From: Sporosarcina sp. Marseille-Q4943
GTDB taxonomy: Bacteria; Bacillota; Bacilli; Bacillales_A; Planococcaceae
Length of the DNA stretch: 64,000 nt
Direction: 5' to 3'
Assembly (NCBI RefSeq): GCF_943736995.1
Contig: NZ_OX031157.1
Location: 744,001-808,000 of the forward strand
Shown: positions 19,755 to 27,682 of the stretch, one piece after another
Layout: every line of letters starts with the position of its first letter
Position numbering within the stretch: position 1 is the first letter of the stretch
Position numbers and translations under genes: made by a program
The notes under the pieces: generated by a model
What the model saw: only the letters and a program-made list of their open reading frames with translations
The model's database searches: none
What the model was told of the DNA's origin: nothing

Positions 19755-20600
19755 TTATTTAACAGGAACGACAGAGCCATTCCATTCATTCAATATGAAA
19801 TCTTGGATCTCTTCGGATGTCAACACTTCTACAAGCGCTTTGATTGCATCGCTGTTTTCATCCCCAGAACGAACCGTAATGACGTTTACGTAAGGTGAAT
19901 CCGTTTTTTCAATGGCGATTGAATCTTCAAGTGGGTTCAAGCCCGCATCGATTGCATAGTTAGAGTTGATCAAAACAGCATCGCCTTCATTATTATTGTA
20001 AAGAGTTGGAAGTAATGCTGCTTCGTAATCCGGCTCAAACTGTAGGTTTTTCGGATTGTCCACAATATCTGAGAGTTCCGCTTTCACTTTATCAACACCC
20101 TCAGCAAGTGTGATCAAGCCATTTTCTTCAAGCATTTCAAGAACACGACCATGATCCGAAACCGAGTTGCTCATAAGGACCGTTGCACCGTCAGGCAATT
20201 CATCTAATGATTTATATTTCTTCGAATAAACACCCATCGGTTCGATATGGATTCCTCCCGCATTGACAAAGTCGTAGCCGAAATCAGCCATTTGACTTTC
20301 CAAGTAAGGGATGGTCTGGAAATAGTTCGCATCCAATAGACCTGATTCTAAGTCTTTGTTCGGTAATATATAGTCCTGGTATGTTTCGATTTCCAAGTCG
20401 ATGCCTTTTTCCTGCAACAACGGCTTCACTTTTTCCAAAATGACGGCATGTGGTGTATTGGAAGCACCGACTACGAGTTTCGTCTGTTCACCAGAAGCAT
20501 TCTTGCTGCCTGTCGCCCCATCTTCCTTATCTTTCGTTCCGCATGCTGCCAATGCAAGCACAAGAACTGCCAACAATAATGCCGATAATACCTTTTTCAT
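19755..20600 (-). CDS. metQ: Methionine-binding lipoprotein MetQ
   Basis: A 281-residue extracytoplasmic solute-binding lipoprotein (NlpA family). The signal peptide MKKVLSALLLAVLVLALAAC ends in a lipobox with the Cys at residue 20. The mature part contains the family blocks VGASNTPHAVILEKV, ANYFQTIPYLESQM and NYAIDAGLNP. It delivers D/L-methionine to the MetP/MetN transporter. ATG at 20600 has GAGAGGG 4 nt upstream. Confidence 0.95.
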   Translation of the reverse strand: MKKVLSALLLAVLVLALAACGTKDKEDGATGSKNASGEQTKLVVGASNTPHAVILEKVKPLLQEKGIDLEIETYQDYILPNKDLESGLLDANYFQTIPYLESQMADFGYDFVNAGGIHIEPMGVYSKKYKSLDELPDGATVLMSNSVSDHGRVLEMLEENGLITLAEGVDKVKAELSDIVDNPKNLQFEPDYEAALLPTLYNNNEGDAVLINSNYAIDAGLNPLEDSIAIEKTDSPYVNVITVRSGDENSDAIKALVEVLTSEEIQDFILNEWNGSVVPVK

Positions 20601-20662
20601 AAACCCTCTCTCCATTCATAGCTGATTTTTATAATTAACAGGAGACTCTGCAACCCTGTAAA

Positions 20663-21331
20663 TTAACGTTTGTCCAATTTCTTCACTGCGAAATCTCCGA
20701 TAATCTGTATAGCAAATACAATGATTAAGATAATGACCGTTGCGACAATCATGACATCGGTTCGACTTCTCTGGAATCCTTCGTAATACGCAAGGTTCCC
20801 GAGCCCACCAGCACCAATTACACCTGCCATTGCAGTATAGCCTACGAGCGCAATTGCCGTTACCGTAATACCAGAAATGAGGGCGGGCATCGATTCGGGC
20901 AATAACACCTTGAAGATGATCGTACTTGTTTTGGCACCCATCGATCTTGCCGCCTCGATGACGCCTCTATCGATTTCACGCAAGCCAATCATAACCATCC
21001 GCGCGTAAAACGGTGCAGCCCCGATGACAAGAGCCGGGATGGCAGCTTCCGGACCACGGATCGTTCCAACGATCAACGTTGTGAACGGGATTAATAGAAT
21101 GATTAATATTATGAAGGGAATAGAACGGAATATATTGACGAATGCTCCCGTCACACCATATATCAGTTTATTTGTCCAAAGTTGGCCGGGACTCGATAAG
21201 AATAGGAGAACTCCGAGAACGAGCCCGAAAATGAATGTATATAAAGTAGAAAGCCCGGTCATATATAAAGTTTCAATAGTAGCTACCCACATCTTTTCCC
21301 AATCTACATGGGGAAATAAATTTTCAATCAT
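20663..21331 (-). CDS. metP: Methionine ABC transporter permease MetP
   Basis: A 222-residue permease with 5 spans. The EAA loop is [20 protein letters not shown]. Its start overlaps the end of metN by 8 nt. It is the membrane channel of the MetNPQ importer. Confidence 0.95.
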   Translation of the reverse strand: MIENLFPHVDWEKMWVATIETLYMTGLSTLYTFIFGLVLGVLLFLSSPGQLWTNKLIYGVTGAFVNIFRSIPFIILIILLIPFTTLIVGTIRGPEAAIPALVIGAAPFYARMVMIGLREIDRGVIEAARSMGAKTSTIIFKVLLPESMPALISGITVTAIALVGYTAMAGVIGAGGLGNLAYYEGFQRSRTDVMIVATVIILIIVFAIQIIGDFAVKKLDKR

Positions 21332-22337
21332 TGCCGATCACCTCTGTCTGTACACCAAGTTCATGAAGATAGGCAATCGCCATATCAATATCATTTTCAT
21401 TGCCGAGAAGCTGTAATATGAGCGAACCATATGCGCCGCCTTTCGTGTGGGAAATATTCCCTTGCACGATATTCACATCTATATCGAATTTACGGATCAA
21501 GCTCGCCAGAACGGGGTGCTCTGTCCTTTCCCCAACAAAGACAAGTTTGATGAGCGTGCCTCCTGGTATGTGGGCAAGCACCTCTTCGGTTCCTTCCGGT
21601 TCCGTCACTTGGGATACGAACCGCTTCGTAATCGGGGCTTGCGGCGATTGAAACACATCAAGCACAGGACCGAGTTCTACAACTTTCCCAGCCTCCATGA
21701 CTGCCACACGATGGCAGATCTTCCGGATGACATGCATTTCATGTGTAATCAGTACGATTGTCAAACCTAGTCGTTCATTGATATTCGTCAACAGATCGAG
21801 AATTGCGTCTGTCGTTTCCGGGTCTAGCGCTGATGTCGCTTCGTCGCATAGCAGAACTTCAGGATCGTTCGCTAACGCCCTAGCAATTCCGACACGTTGC
21901 TTTTGACCGCCGGACAGCTCTGATGGATAGGCATTCTCCCTTCCGCTCAGACCTACGAGCTCTATCAGTTCCGCTACTTTCCTTTCACGCTCCGCTTTCT
22001 TCACACCCGCGATTTCAAGTGGAAAAGCAATATTCTGCTTAACGGTACGGGACCAGAGCAAGTTGAAATGTTGGAAGATCATGCTGATTTTTTGACGGGC
22101 TACCCGTAGCTCTTTGCCTGTAAACGCCGATATTTCACGGTTACCAATTTTAATTGTTCCAGTTGTTGGTGTTTCAAGACCATTCAAAAGGCGGATCAAT
22201 GTACTTTTTCCGGCACCACTATAGCCGATGATACCAAAGATTTCTCCCTCCTCAATCGTAAGGGAAACACCATCTACCGCAAGTATTTCATCATTCGTCG
22301 CACCAAAACTTTTTTTGACGTCTTTCAATTGGATCAT
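21324..22337 (-). CDS. metN: Methionine ABC transporter ATPase MetN
   Basis: A 337-residue ATPase. The Walker A is [18 protein letters not shown], the signature [15 protein letters not shown] and the Walker [15 protein letters not shown]-terminal NIL/C2 regulatory domain (residues ~260-335) is where intracellular methionine inhibits transport. The start at 22337 ([12 protein letters not shown]) is chosen because GAGGTG is 6-7 nt upstream. It heads the operon controlled by the SAM riboswitch. Confidence 0.95.
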   Translation of the reverse strand: MIQLKDVKKSFGATNDEILAVDGVSLTIEEGEIFGIIGYSGAGKSTLIRLLNGLETPTTGTIKIGNREISAFTGKELRVARQKISMIFQHFNLLWSRTVKQNIAFPLEIAGVKKAERERKVAELIELVGLSGRENAYPSELSGGQKQRVGIARALANDPEVLLCDEATSALDPETTDAILDLLTNINERLGLTIVLITHEMHVIRKICHRVAVMEAGKVVELGPVLDVFQSPQAPITKRFVSQVTEPEGTEEVLAHIPGGTLIKLVFVGERTEHPVLASLIRKFDIDVNIVQGNISHTKGGAYGSLILQLLGNENDIDMAIAYLHELGVQTEVIGND

Positions 22338-22372
22338 CATTATCACCTCTACACTATCTTGTCCAAAATAAA

Positions 22373-22400
22373 AGCCTTTCTGCAGACAAGCAGAAAGGCT
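22373..22400 (-). terminator. SAM riboswitch terminator
   Basis: AGCCTTTCTGC (22373-22383) and GCAGAAAGGCT (22390-22400) form a perfect 11-bp stem, with TTTTATTTT following on the minus strand. It lies about 34 nt after the aptamer and 36 nt before metN. Confidence 0.88.
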
Positions 22401-22433
22401 AAAACGTTATATCCAAATAAACGTCAATCCGAT

Positions 22434-22538
22434 CTCTCATCTCTCAAAGCAAACGCTTTGTGTGACTTGGCACCATTTCACTTACGTGACGGTTGCCGGG
22501 CTTCATAGGGCACTTCCCTCCACCTCTCTCTATAAGAG
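22434..22538 (-). ncRNA. SAM-I riboswitch (S-box) aptamer
   Basis: Minus strand: CTCTTATAGAGAGAGGTGGA, then GGGA, GCCC, TATGAAGCCCGGCAACC, AATGGTGCCAA, and the 3' arm GAGAGATGAGAG. These are the canonical S-box blocks in canonical order. P1 forms between CTCTTAT (22532-22538) and ATGAGAG (22434-22440). It controls metNPQ by transcription termination; S-adenosylmethionine should switch it off. Confidence 0.95.
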
Positions 22539-22568
22539 CGACATATTCAGCTAATGTTAATAGATATA

Positions 22569-22598
22569 CTTATATCATGAATATCTGAAGTATGTCAA
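22569..22598 (-). promoter_or_regulatory. Promoter of the SAM riboswitch-metNPQ transcript
   Basis: Minus strand TTGACA (22593-22598), 18 nt, TATAAG (22569-22574) with TGA before it (extended -10). The -35 overlaps the last bases of yusE. Confidence 0.7.
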
Positions 22599-22903
22599 CC
22601 TATTTTCTCAAGAAGGTGCGGAATGGAGTGAAATGCGTAAACTTTATGAATCACTTCTCCATCCTTCTGAATTAATAAACAAGGGACGCTTTCGATTTCA
22701 TAATCGACAGCGAGATCTTCTACATAATTCAAGTCAGCCTTCCCGATAGGCAGATCTGGCTTCATGGCAGCAATGACTTCCACCATTTTAGAAGCAACTG
22801 CACAAGTTCCGCACAACGGCGTATATAAATAAAATATCGATTGATGAGCATCAGTTTTGCTCATTTCCCACTGTTCACGTGTCCAGTTTTCGATATTGGC
22901 CAC
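22595..22903 (-). CDS. yusE: Thioredoxin-like protein YusE
   Basis: A 102-residue thioredoxin fold. The active-site motif is YTPLCGTCAVA (CGTC), and the cis-proline segment is ESVPCLLIQKDG with an extra cysteine just after the proline. It is cytosolic, with no signal peptide. It lies 12 nt after yusF, as in Bacillus. Substrate unknown. Confidence 0.88.
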   Translation of the reverse strand: MANIENWTREQWEMSKTDAHQSIFYLYTPLCGTCAVASKMVEVIAAMKPDLPIGKADLNYVEDLAVDYEIESVPCLLIQKDGEVIHKVYAFHSIPHLLEKIG

Positions 22904-22915
22904 TATTCATCACCT

Positions 22916-23257
22916 TCAAAGTAAAAATTCGGGACGCACATCAAAATTTTCGGAGAGGAGGACGGCCGCAAGCACACGGTATGGAGTCGTTTCAACTTGG
23001 CGGTATGCCCGTTCCGTATAGAGATGGATGGCTTCAGGATAATCCCTCTTGAATAAAGACCGGATCTTCTCTCCGGATTCATCGGCATCCAGAAAAACGA
23101 ACAGCTCACAATCCTCATAAGGCATAAGCATCTCTTCGATGCGGTACGGACTGACTGTCCCATTCGTGCAAATGATCTCAACCGGTTCCGCAAGCACCTT
23201 TTGCAGCCTTTTCCGGTCCGACCCACCTTCGACGATTAATACTTTTCGAATCTCCAT
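22916..23257 (-). CDS. yusF: TOPRIM-domain protein YusF
   Basis: A 113-residue single-domain TOPRIM protein. The conserved Glu is in VLIVEGGSDRKRL and the acidic pair in VFLDADESGEK; these would bind Mg2+, as in primases and RNase M5. An ATG at 23257 is used, although a GTG two codons upstream is possible; AAGGAGG lies 4-10 nt away. It is close to the small TOPRIM proteins of Bacillus, whose function is unknown. Confidence 0.85.
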   Translation of the reverse strand: MEIRKVLIVEGGSDRKRLQKVLAEPVEIICTNGTVSPYRIEEMLMPYEDCELFVFLDADESGEKIRSLFKRDYPEAIHLYTERAYRQVETTPYRVLAAVLLSENFDVRPEFLL

Positions 23258-23345
23258 TTGCACGACGCCTCCTTAACAGACGTAGTCATAACCTTAGAAG
23301 TTTACCCACAAATCTAGAATTTATAGTTTCCTATCCATTGAAAAA

Positions 23346-23372
23346 AGCGCCGGAGTCTAATATCCAGGCGCC
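23346..23372 (-). terminator. Terminator after gcvH
   Basis: GGCGCC/GGCGCT stem with a 15-nt loop, followed by TTTTTT on the minus strand. Confidence 0.7.
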
Positions 23373-23382
23373 ACTTTATTAT

Positions 23383-23766
23383 TTACTCGCCGACAGTCAT
23401 TTTGTCATAGTCTTCAGCTGACATAAGTGCATCTAGTTCCGATTCGTCTGATGCTTCTACAACGATCATCCAAGCACCTTCAAACGGAGATTCGTTCACT
23501 AACTCAGGGCTGTCTTCCAATTCTTCGTTCACTTCGACAACTTTACCACTGATTGGAGCATACAATTCAGATACAGTTTTCACCGATTCGACACTTCCGA
23601 ATGGCTCGCCAGTCTTCACTTCATCTCCAACTTGTGGTAATTCGACGAAAACGATATCGCCAAGTTCGGATTGTGCAAAATGGGTAATACCAATACGATA
23701 CTTTCCACTTTCATCCTTAACCCATTCGTGTTCTTCTGAATAACGTAAGTCTTTAGGTGTGTTCAT
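23383..23766 (-). CDS. gcvH: Glycine cleavage system H protein GcvH
   Basis: A 127-residue lipoyl carrier. The lipoyl-lysine site is [19 protein letters not shown]. It shuttles the methylamine intermediate of glycine cleavage. In Gram-positive bacteria it is also the first octanoyl acceptor for lipoate assembly, which links it to lipA in this window. ATG 23766 has GGAGGGG upstream; the open frame extends 24 codons further without a site. Confidence 0.95.
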   Translation of the reverse strand: MNTPKDLRYSEEHEWVKDESGKYRIGITHFAQSELGDIVFVELPQVGDEVKTGEPFGSVESVKTVSELYAPISGKVVEVNEELEDSPELVNESPFEGAWMIVVEASDESELDALMSAEDYDKMTVGE

Positions 23767-23847
23767 CCCGTACCCCTCCATAAGTATACATTTAGTCACT
23801 TCAGTATTAATTTTGACATATTCCGATGGTAAAGACAAGAAAGTATA

Positions 23848-24207
23848 TTAAGCTCCCCACACTTCTGTAAACTGGTCTTCTTTGAAGCCGACCGTCACTT
23901 TCGAGCCATCTGTCACAAGCGGTCGTTTCATAAGCATGCCGTCTGTAGCTAGCAGCTCCACTTTTTCGTCATCCGTCATTCCTGGAAGCTTGTCCTTCAA
24001 GTTCAATTCACGGTATTTCATTCCGCTCACATTGAAGAATTTTTTAATATCCAGTCCGGAATTACTAATCATTTGTTGAAGTTCCTCTTTCGTCGGTGGG
24101 TTTTCAACGATATGGACGTCTTCGAACTCCAACCCATTGTTTTCCAACCACTTTTTCGCTTTCCTGCAAGTCCCGCATTTCGGATACCCATAGTAAACCA
24201 AGGCCAT
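23848..24207 (-). CDS. yusI: Spx/ArsC-family protein YusI
   Basis: A 119-residue protein with the N-terminal motif YYGYPKCGTCRKAKKWL (CGTC-type redox site) and an ArsC-like fold (ATDGMLMKRPLV near residue 85). It belongs to the arsenate-reductase-like group rather than to Spx itself, since the Spx RNA-polymerase-contact features are not evident. The true substrate is unknown. The start is placed at MALVYYGYP with GGAGGTG 7-8 nt upstream. It lies between fadE and gcvH, as in Bacillus. Confidence 0.85.
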   Translation of the reverse strand: MALVYYGYPKCGTCRKAKKWLENNGLEFEDVHIVENPPTKEELQQMISNSGLDIKKFFNVSGMKYRELNLKDKLPGMTDDEKVELLATDGMLMKRPLVTDGSKVTVGFKEDQFTEVWGA

Positions 24208-24243
24208 TTCGCAACACCTCCATTTTCCCCAAGTATAACAGAG

Positions 24244-24272
24244 AAACCGCCCAGGATAAAAACCAGGGCGGC
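24244..24272 (-). terminator. Probable terminator after fadE
   Basis: CCGCCCTGG and CCTGGGCGG pair with one mismatch around TTTTTAT; followed by TTTCTCTGTT. Modest T-run. Confidence 0.5.
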
Positions 24273-24278
24273 GTGCAA

Positions 24279-26066
24279 TCAAACGACGTATTTTTCAGCG
24301 TCGATCAATTTGGCGGATGCTTCGCGTTTTTTCGCGATGATGTTGTAAGGATTTGAACGCGTCAATTTGCGTAATGCAGAGAGCATCATGCGTTGGTTAT
24401 CCCCTTCGACAGATGCAAGAAGTGTCTCCTTCGCGTCCTTTTCAATTGCCTCGAACGCTTCCTGACAGAAGATTTCCGTGTAAAGGATTTTTTGCTTCTC
24501 TTTCTCTTCCCCGTTTTTAGCAATCGCTTTCTCTGTCCGGAGCAATGCGGATTCCATCGCAAAGATGTTATTTGCGATATCGGCGATGTTCACAAGAACT
24601 TCCTGCTCTGCTTCAAGCTTTGTGCCGAAACGTTGAGCGGCCATTCCAGCTGCAAGCAAGCCGATTTTCTTCGCGTTTTTCACAAGTACTTTTTCTTGGT
24701 CAAGCGCTTCATCGCCGATTTCTTCAGGCATCATCATGAGCAGCTCTTCCTGTAAACTTTGTGCCTTTTCAAGCAAAGGCAATTCGCCTTTCATCGCTTT
24801 TTTCAAGAATGTGCCTGGTACGATCAGACGGTTGATTTCATTTGTTCCTTCGAAGATACGGTTGATGCGTGAATCACGGTAAGCGCGCTCCACTTCATAC
24901 TCTTGCATGAAACCATATCCACCATGCAATTGAACAGCTTCGTCGACTACGTAGTCAAGCACTTCGGAACCGACAACTTTGTTGATCGAGCATTCGATTG
25001 CATATTCTGCAATGGAAGCCGCAACCGCTTTGCCGTCTTTTTGCTCTTCTGGAGTCATTTGGCTGTTGCGCTCTTCAAAGTAACCTACTGTACGGTAGAT
25101 CAAACTTTCCGTCGCATAAATCTTCGAAGCCATTGTCGCAAGTTTTTCTTTTGTCAGGTTGAATGAAGAAATCGGTGTTTTGAACTGTTGACGCTGATTC
25201 GCATACGTAACCGCCAATTCAAAAGCACGTTTGGAACCTCCGACTGTTCCAACACCCAATTTATAGCGTCCGATGTTTAAGATGTTAAATGCGATGACAT
25301 GCCCTCTGCCGATTTCACCTAACAGGTTTTCTACCGGTACTTGAGCATCTTCTAGAATGAGTGTGCGTGTAGAAGACGACTTGATGCCCATCTTCTTCTC
25401 TTCCGCTCCGACAGAAACGCCCGGGAATTCCCTTTCAACGATGAATGCAGTGAATTTATCGCCATCCACTTTTGCATAGACGACGAATACGTCTGCGAAT
25501 CCTGCGTTCGTGATCCATTGCTTTTCGCCGTTCAACACATAGTGAGTGCCGGCTTCGTTCAGCTTCGCTGTCGTCTTCGCGCCGAGCGCGTCCGACCCGG
25601 AGCCTGGCTCAGTCAATGCATAAGCTGAAATTTTGTCGCCTGACACGGAGTTCGGCAAATATTTTTTCTTCTGTTCTTCATTACCGAAAAGGACGATCGG
25701 CAATGTTCCGATTCCGACGTGTGCGCCGTGAGTGATGGAGAAGCCGCCTGCAACGGACATCTTTTCTGCAATCAACGCAGATGAAATTTTATCAAGGCCG
25801 AGGCCGTCGTACTCTTCAGGTACATCTGCACCGAGAAGACCAAGATCCCCTGCAGATTTTAATAGTTTGACAGAATGTTCGAATTCATGGTTTTCCAAGT
25901 TTTCTACGACTGGAAGGACTTCGTTTTTCACATAGTCCTCTGTCGTTTTTGCGATCATTTTTTGCTCATCCGAGAAGTCTTCGGGTGTGAATACGCGTGA
26001 AGCTTCGATGTCTTCAATGAGGAATGCTCCTCCGCGGATGAAATCTTTTGTTGTTGTTTCAGTCAT
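24279..26066 (-). CDS. fadE: Acyl-CoA dehydrogenase FadE
   Basis: A 595-residue flavoenzyme for the first oxidation of fatty-acyl-CoA. It shows YALTEPGSGSDALG, ITNAGFADVFVVYAKVDG and LHGGYGFMQEYEVERAYRDS (with RINRIFEGTNEINR), all typical of the family; a Glu in the last block is the likely base. It has the extra C-terminal helical domain seen in YusJ-type enzymes. It is third in fadN-fadA-fadE, but here separated from fadA by 410 bp of repeats. Confidence 0.94.
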   Translation of the reverse strand: MTETTTKDFIRGGAFLIEDIEASRVFTPEDFSDEQKMIAKTTEDYVKNEVLPVVENLENHEFEHSVKLLKSAGDLGLLGADVPEEYDGLGLDKISSALIAEKMSVAGGFSITHGAHVGIGTLPIVLFGNEEQKKKYLPNSVSGDKISAYALTEPGSGSDALGAKTTAKLNEAGTHYVLNGEKQWITNAGFADVFVVYAKVDGDKFTAFIVEREFPGVSVGAEEKKMGIKSSSTRTLILEDAQVPVENLLGEIGRGHVIAFNILNIGRYKLGVGTVGGSKRAFELAVTYANQRQQFKTPISSFNLTKEKLATMASKIYATESLIYRTVGYFEERNSQMTPEEQKDGKAVAASIAEYAIECSINKVVGSEVLDYVVDEAVQLHGGYGFMQEYEVERAYRDSRINRIFEGTNEINRLIVPGTFLKKAMKGELPLLEKAQSLQEELLMMMPEEIGDEALDQEKVLVKNAKKIGLLAAGMAAQRFGTKLEAEQEVLVNIADIANNIFAMESALLRTEKAIAKNGEEKEKQKILYTEIFCQEAFEAIEKDAKETLLASVEGDNQRMMLSALRKLTRSNPYNIIAKKREASAKLIDAEKYVV

Positions 26067-26108
26067 TGTAATTCCTCCCTTAAATTGTTAATAAAATTTC
26101 CTATAGAA

Positions 26109-26302
26109 CGGATTTCCGTTGCAGGCGGACGCTTTCCAATCGAACAGCGAAGGGTTCGATTTGCCGTATTTCTGCGCCTTTTGCAGAAATTAAGGCAGCC
26201 TGCAATATCCTGCTCGCAACGCTACGCTTTTGCTCGCAAACGCCGTTCTACGTTACGGCGTTCGCTATTCCCCCAGGAGTCGCCGCCTTTCGCTTCAATC
26301 CT
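26109..26302. repeat. Dispersed repeat, family A, long form
   Basis: ACGGATTTCCGTTGCAGGCG to CGCCTTTCGCTTCAATCCTT. It contains the same inner segment as the 12.4-kb copy (CAATCGAACAGCGAAGGGTT, then TGCGCCTTTTGCAGAAATTA). It lies in the fadA-fadE intergenic gap, immediately followed by the 20-nt array. Confidence 0.78.
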
Positions 26303-26320
26303 TGGTGACTACTTTAGATA

Positions 26321-26470
26321 TTCACAATCCCCTGCAAATACGCATAAACGCTGCCAGTTACGCATAAATCACTGAAAAGCCGCATAAACGGTCCCAATTA
26401 CGCATAATCCGCCGGAAAGACTCATAACTACACGCAGATACGCATAAAAGCTGCTAATTGCTCATAAATA
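26321..26470. repeat. 20-nt-period array, unit CGCATAAA-N9-11-(A/T)TA
   Basis: Six full units start at exactly 26341, 26361, 26381, 26401, 26421 and 26441, with a partial unit at 26461 and a degenerate one at 26321. Each begins CGCATAA or CTCATAA; the other ~12 bases vary (e.g. CGCATAAACGCTGCCAGTTA, CGCATAAATCACTGAAAAGC). The spacing is exact, yet the inner sequence is not conserved, so it is neither a CRISPR nor an ordinary satellite. The array abuts the fadA stop codon (26477-26479). Confidence 0.9.
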
Positions 26471-26476
26471 CATTTC

Positions 26477-27652
26477 TTACAGCATTTCAAACACGCCGGC
26501 TGCGCCCATTCCGCCGCCGATGCACATGGTGACGACGCCGAATTGCTTGCCTTGGCGTTTCAGTTCGTTCATCAGTCTTAGGGTCAGGACGGATCCTGTT
26601 GCGCCGAGCGGATGGCCGAGCGCGATTGCGCCGCCGTTGACATTCACTTTATCCATATCCAAGCCTAAGTGGCGGATGACTTGCAGTGATTGGGATGCGA
26701 ATGCTTCGTTCAATTCCCATAGGTCGATGTCTTCGATTGAGAGTCCTGCAAGCTTCAATGCTTTGGGAACCGCTTCAATCGGTCCGATGCCCATCACTTC
26801 CGGGGGTACGCCCCCTACCGCGAACGAACGGAATTTTGCAATTGGCTTCAAGCCTTGACCTTCCGCGATTTCACGGTCCATCAAGAGGACGGATGCCGCG
26901 CCATCGGACGTTTGAGATGCGTTTCCGGCAGTGACGGATCCTTTCACCGAGAATGCCGGGCGTAATTTCGCCAACACTTCCATCGTTGTGCCGGTTCGCA
27001 CACCTTCATCCATTTCAAATCGAACTGTTTTTTCCTGATATTTGCCTTTTTCATCCACAAAGCGCTTCACGACTTCCACAGGGACGATTTCATCTACAAA
27101 TTTCCCTTCGGCAATCGCTGCTGCCGCTTTTTCGTGAGAACGGACTGCAAATGCATCTTGGTCTTCCCGGCTGACGCCGTATTTCACTGCCACTTGCTCG
27201 GCTGTGTGACCCATGCCCATATAGTATTGGGGAGCCGTTTCAGCCAACTTGAAGTTCGGCCTGATCGTATTCCCCATCATCGGCACCATGCTCATCGATT
27301 CAACGCCGCCAGCTATGATCGCTTCGGAATGGCCCAGCATGATTCGCTCTGCCCCATAAGCGATCGATTGGAGGCCGGACGAACAGAACCGGTTGATCGT
27401 AATCGCCGGCGTCGTATCCGGCAATCCTGCTAGCGCCCCGATATTGCGGGCGACGTTCATGCCTTGCTCCGCTTCCGGCATTGCACATCCAATGATCAAG
27501 TCATCTATTGGTCCATCGTATCCATTTGCCCGTTTCAAAGTTTCTTTAATTGTCAATGCTCCCAGATCATCCGGGCGCACAGTTGCCAGAGAGCCACGGC
27601 CCGCTTTTCCGACCGGCGTCCTTGCACCTGCTACAATTACTGCTTCACGCAT
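26477..27652 (-). CDS. fadA: 3-ketoacyl-CoA thiolase FadA
   Basis: A 391-residue thiolase for the last step of beta-oxidation. The nucleophilic Cys is in [16 protein letters not shown] near residue 90, the base/His in [16 protein letters not shown] near 350, and the second Cys in [14 protein letters not shown] near 379. It begins 30 nt after fadN. Confidence 0.95.
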   Translation of the reverse strand: MREAVIVAGARTPVGKAGRGSLATVRPDDLGALTIKETLKRANGYDGPIDDLIIGCAMPEAEQGMNVARNIGALAGLPDTTPAITINRFCSSGLQSIAYGAERIMLGHSEAIIAGGVESMSMVPMMGNTIRPNFKLAETAPQYYMGMGHTAEQVAVKYGVSREDQDAFAVRSHEKAAAAIAEGKFVDEIVPVEVVKRFVDEKGKYQEKTVRFEMDEGVRTGTTMEVLAKLRPAFSVKGSVTAGNASQTSDGAASVLLMDREIAEGQGLKPIAKFRSFAVGGVPPEVMGIGPIEAVPKALKLAGLSIEDIDLWELNEAFASQSLQVIRHLGLDMDKVNVNGGAIALGHPLGATGSVLTLRLMNELKRQGKQFGVVTMCIGGGMGAAGVFEML

Positions 27653-27682
27653 TCGACTTCCTCCTTTTGCTATCTATGCAGA

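Noticed and set aside
22903..23226. A 107-residue minus-strand frame overlapping yusF
   Set aside because: It is in another frame of the TOPRIM gene, with Arg-rich composition and no motif.
26321..26470. CRISPR array
   Set aside because: Only about 8 bases of each 20-nt unit are conserved, there are no repeat/spacer lengths of the CRISPR type, and no cas genes are in the window.
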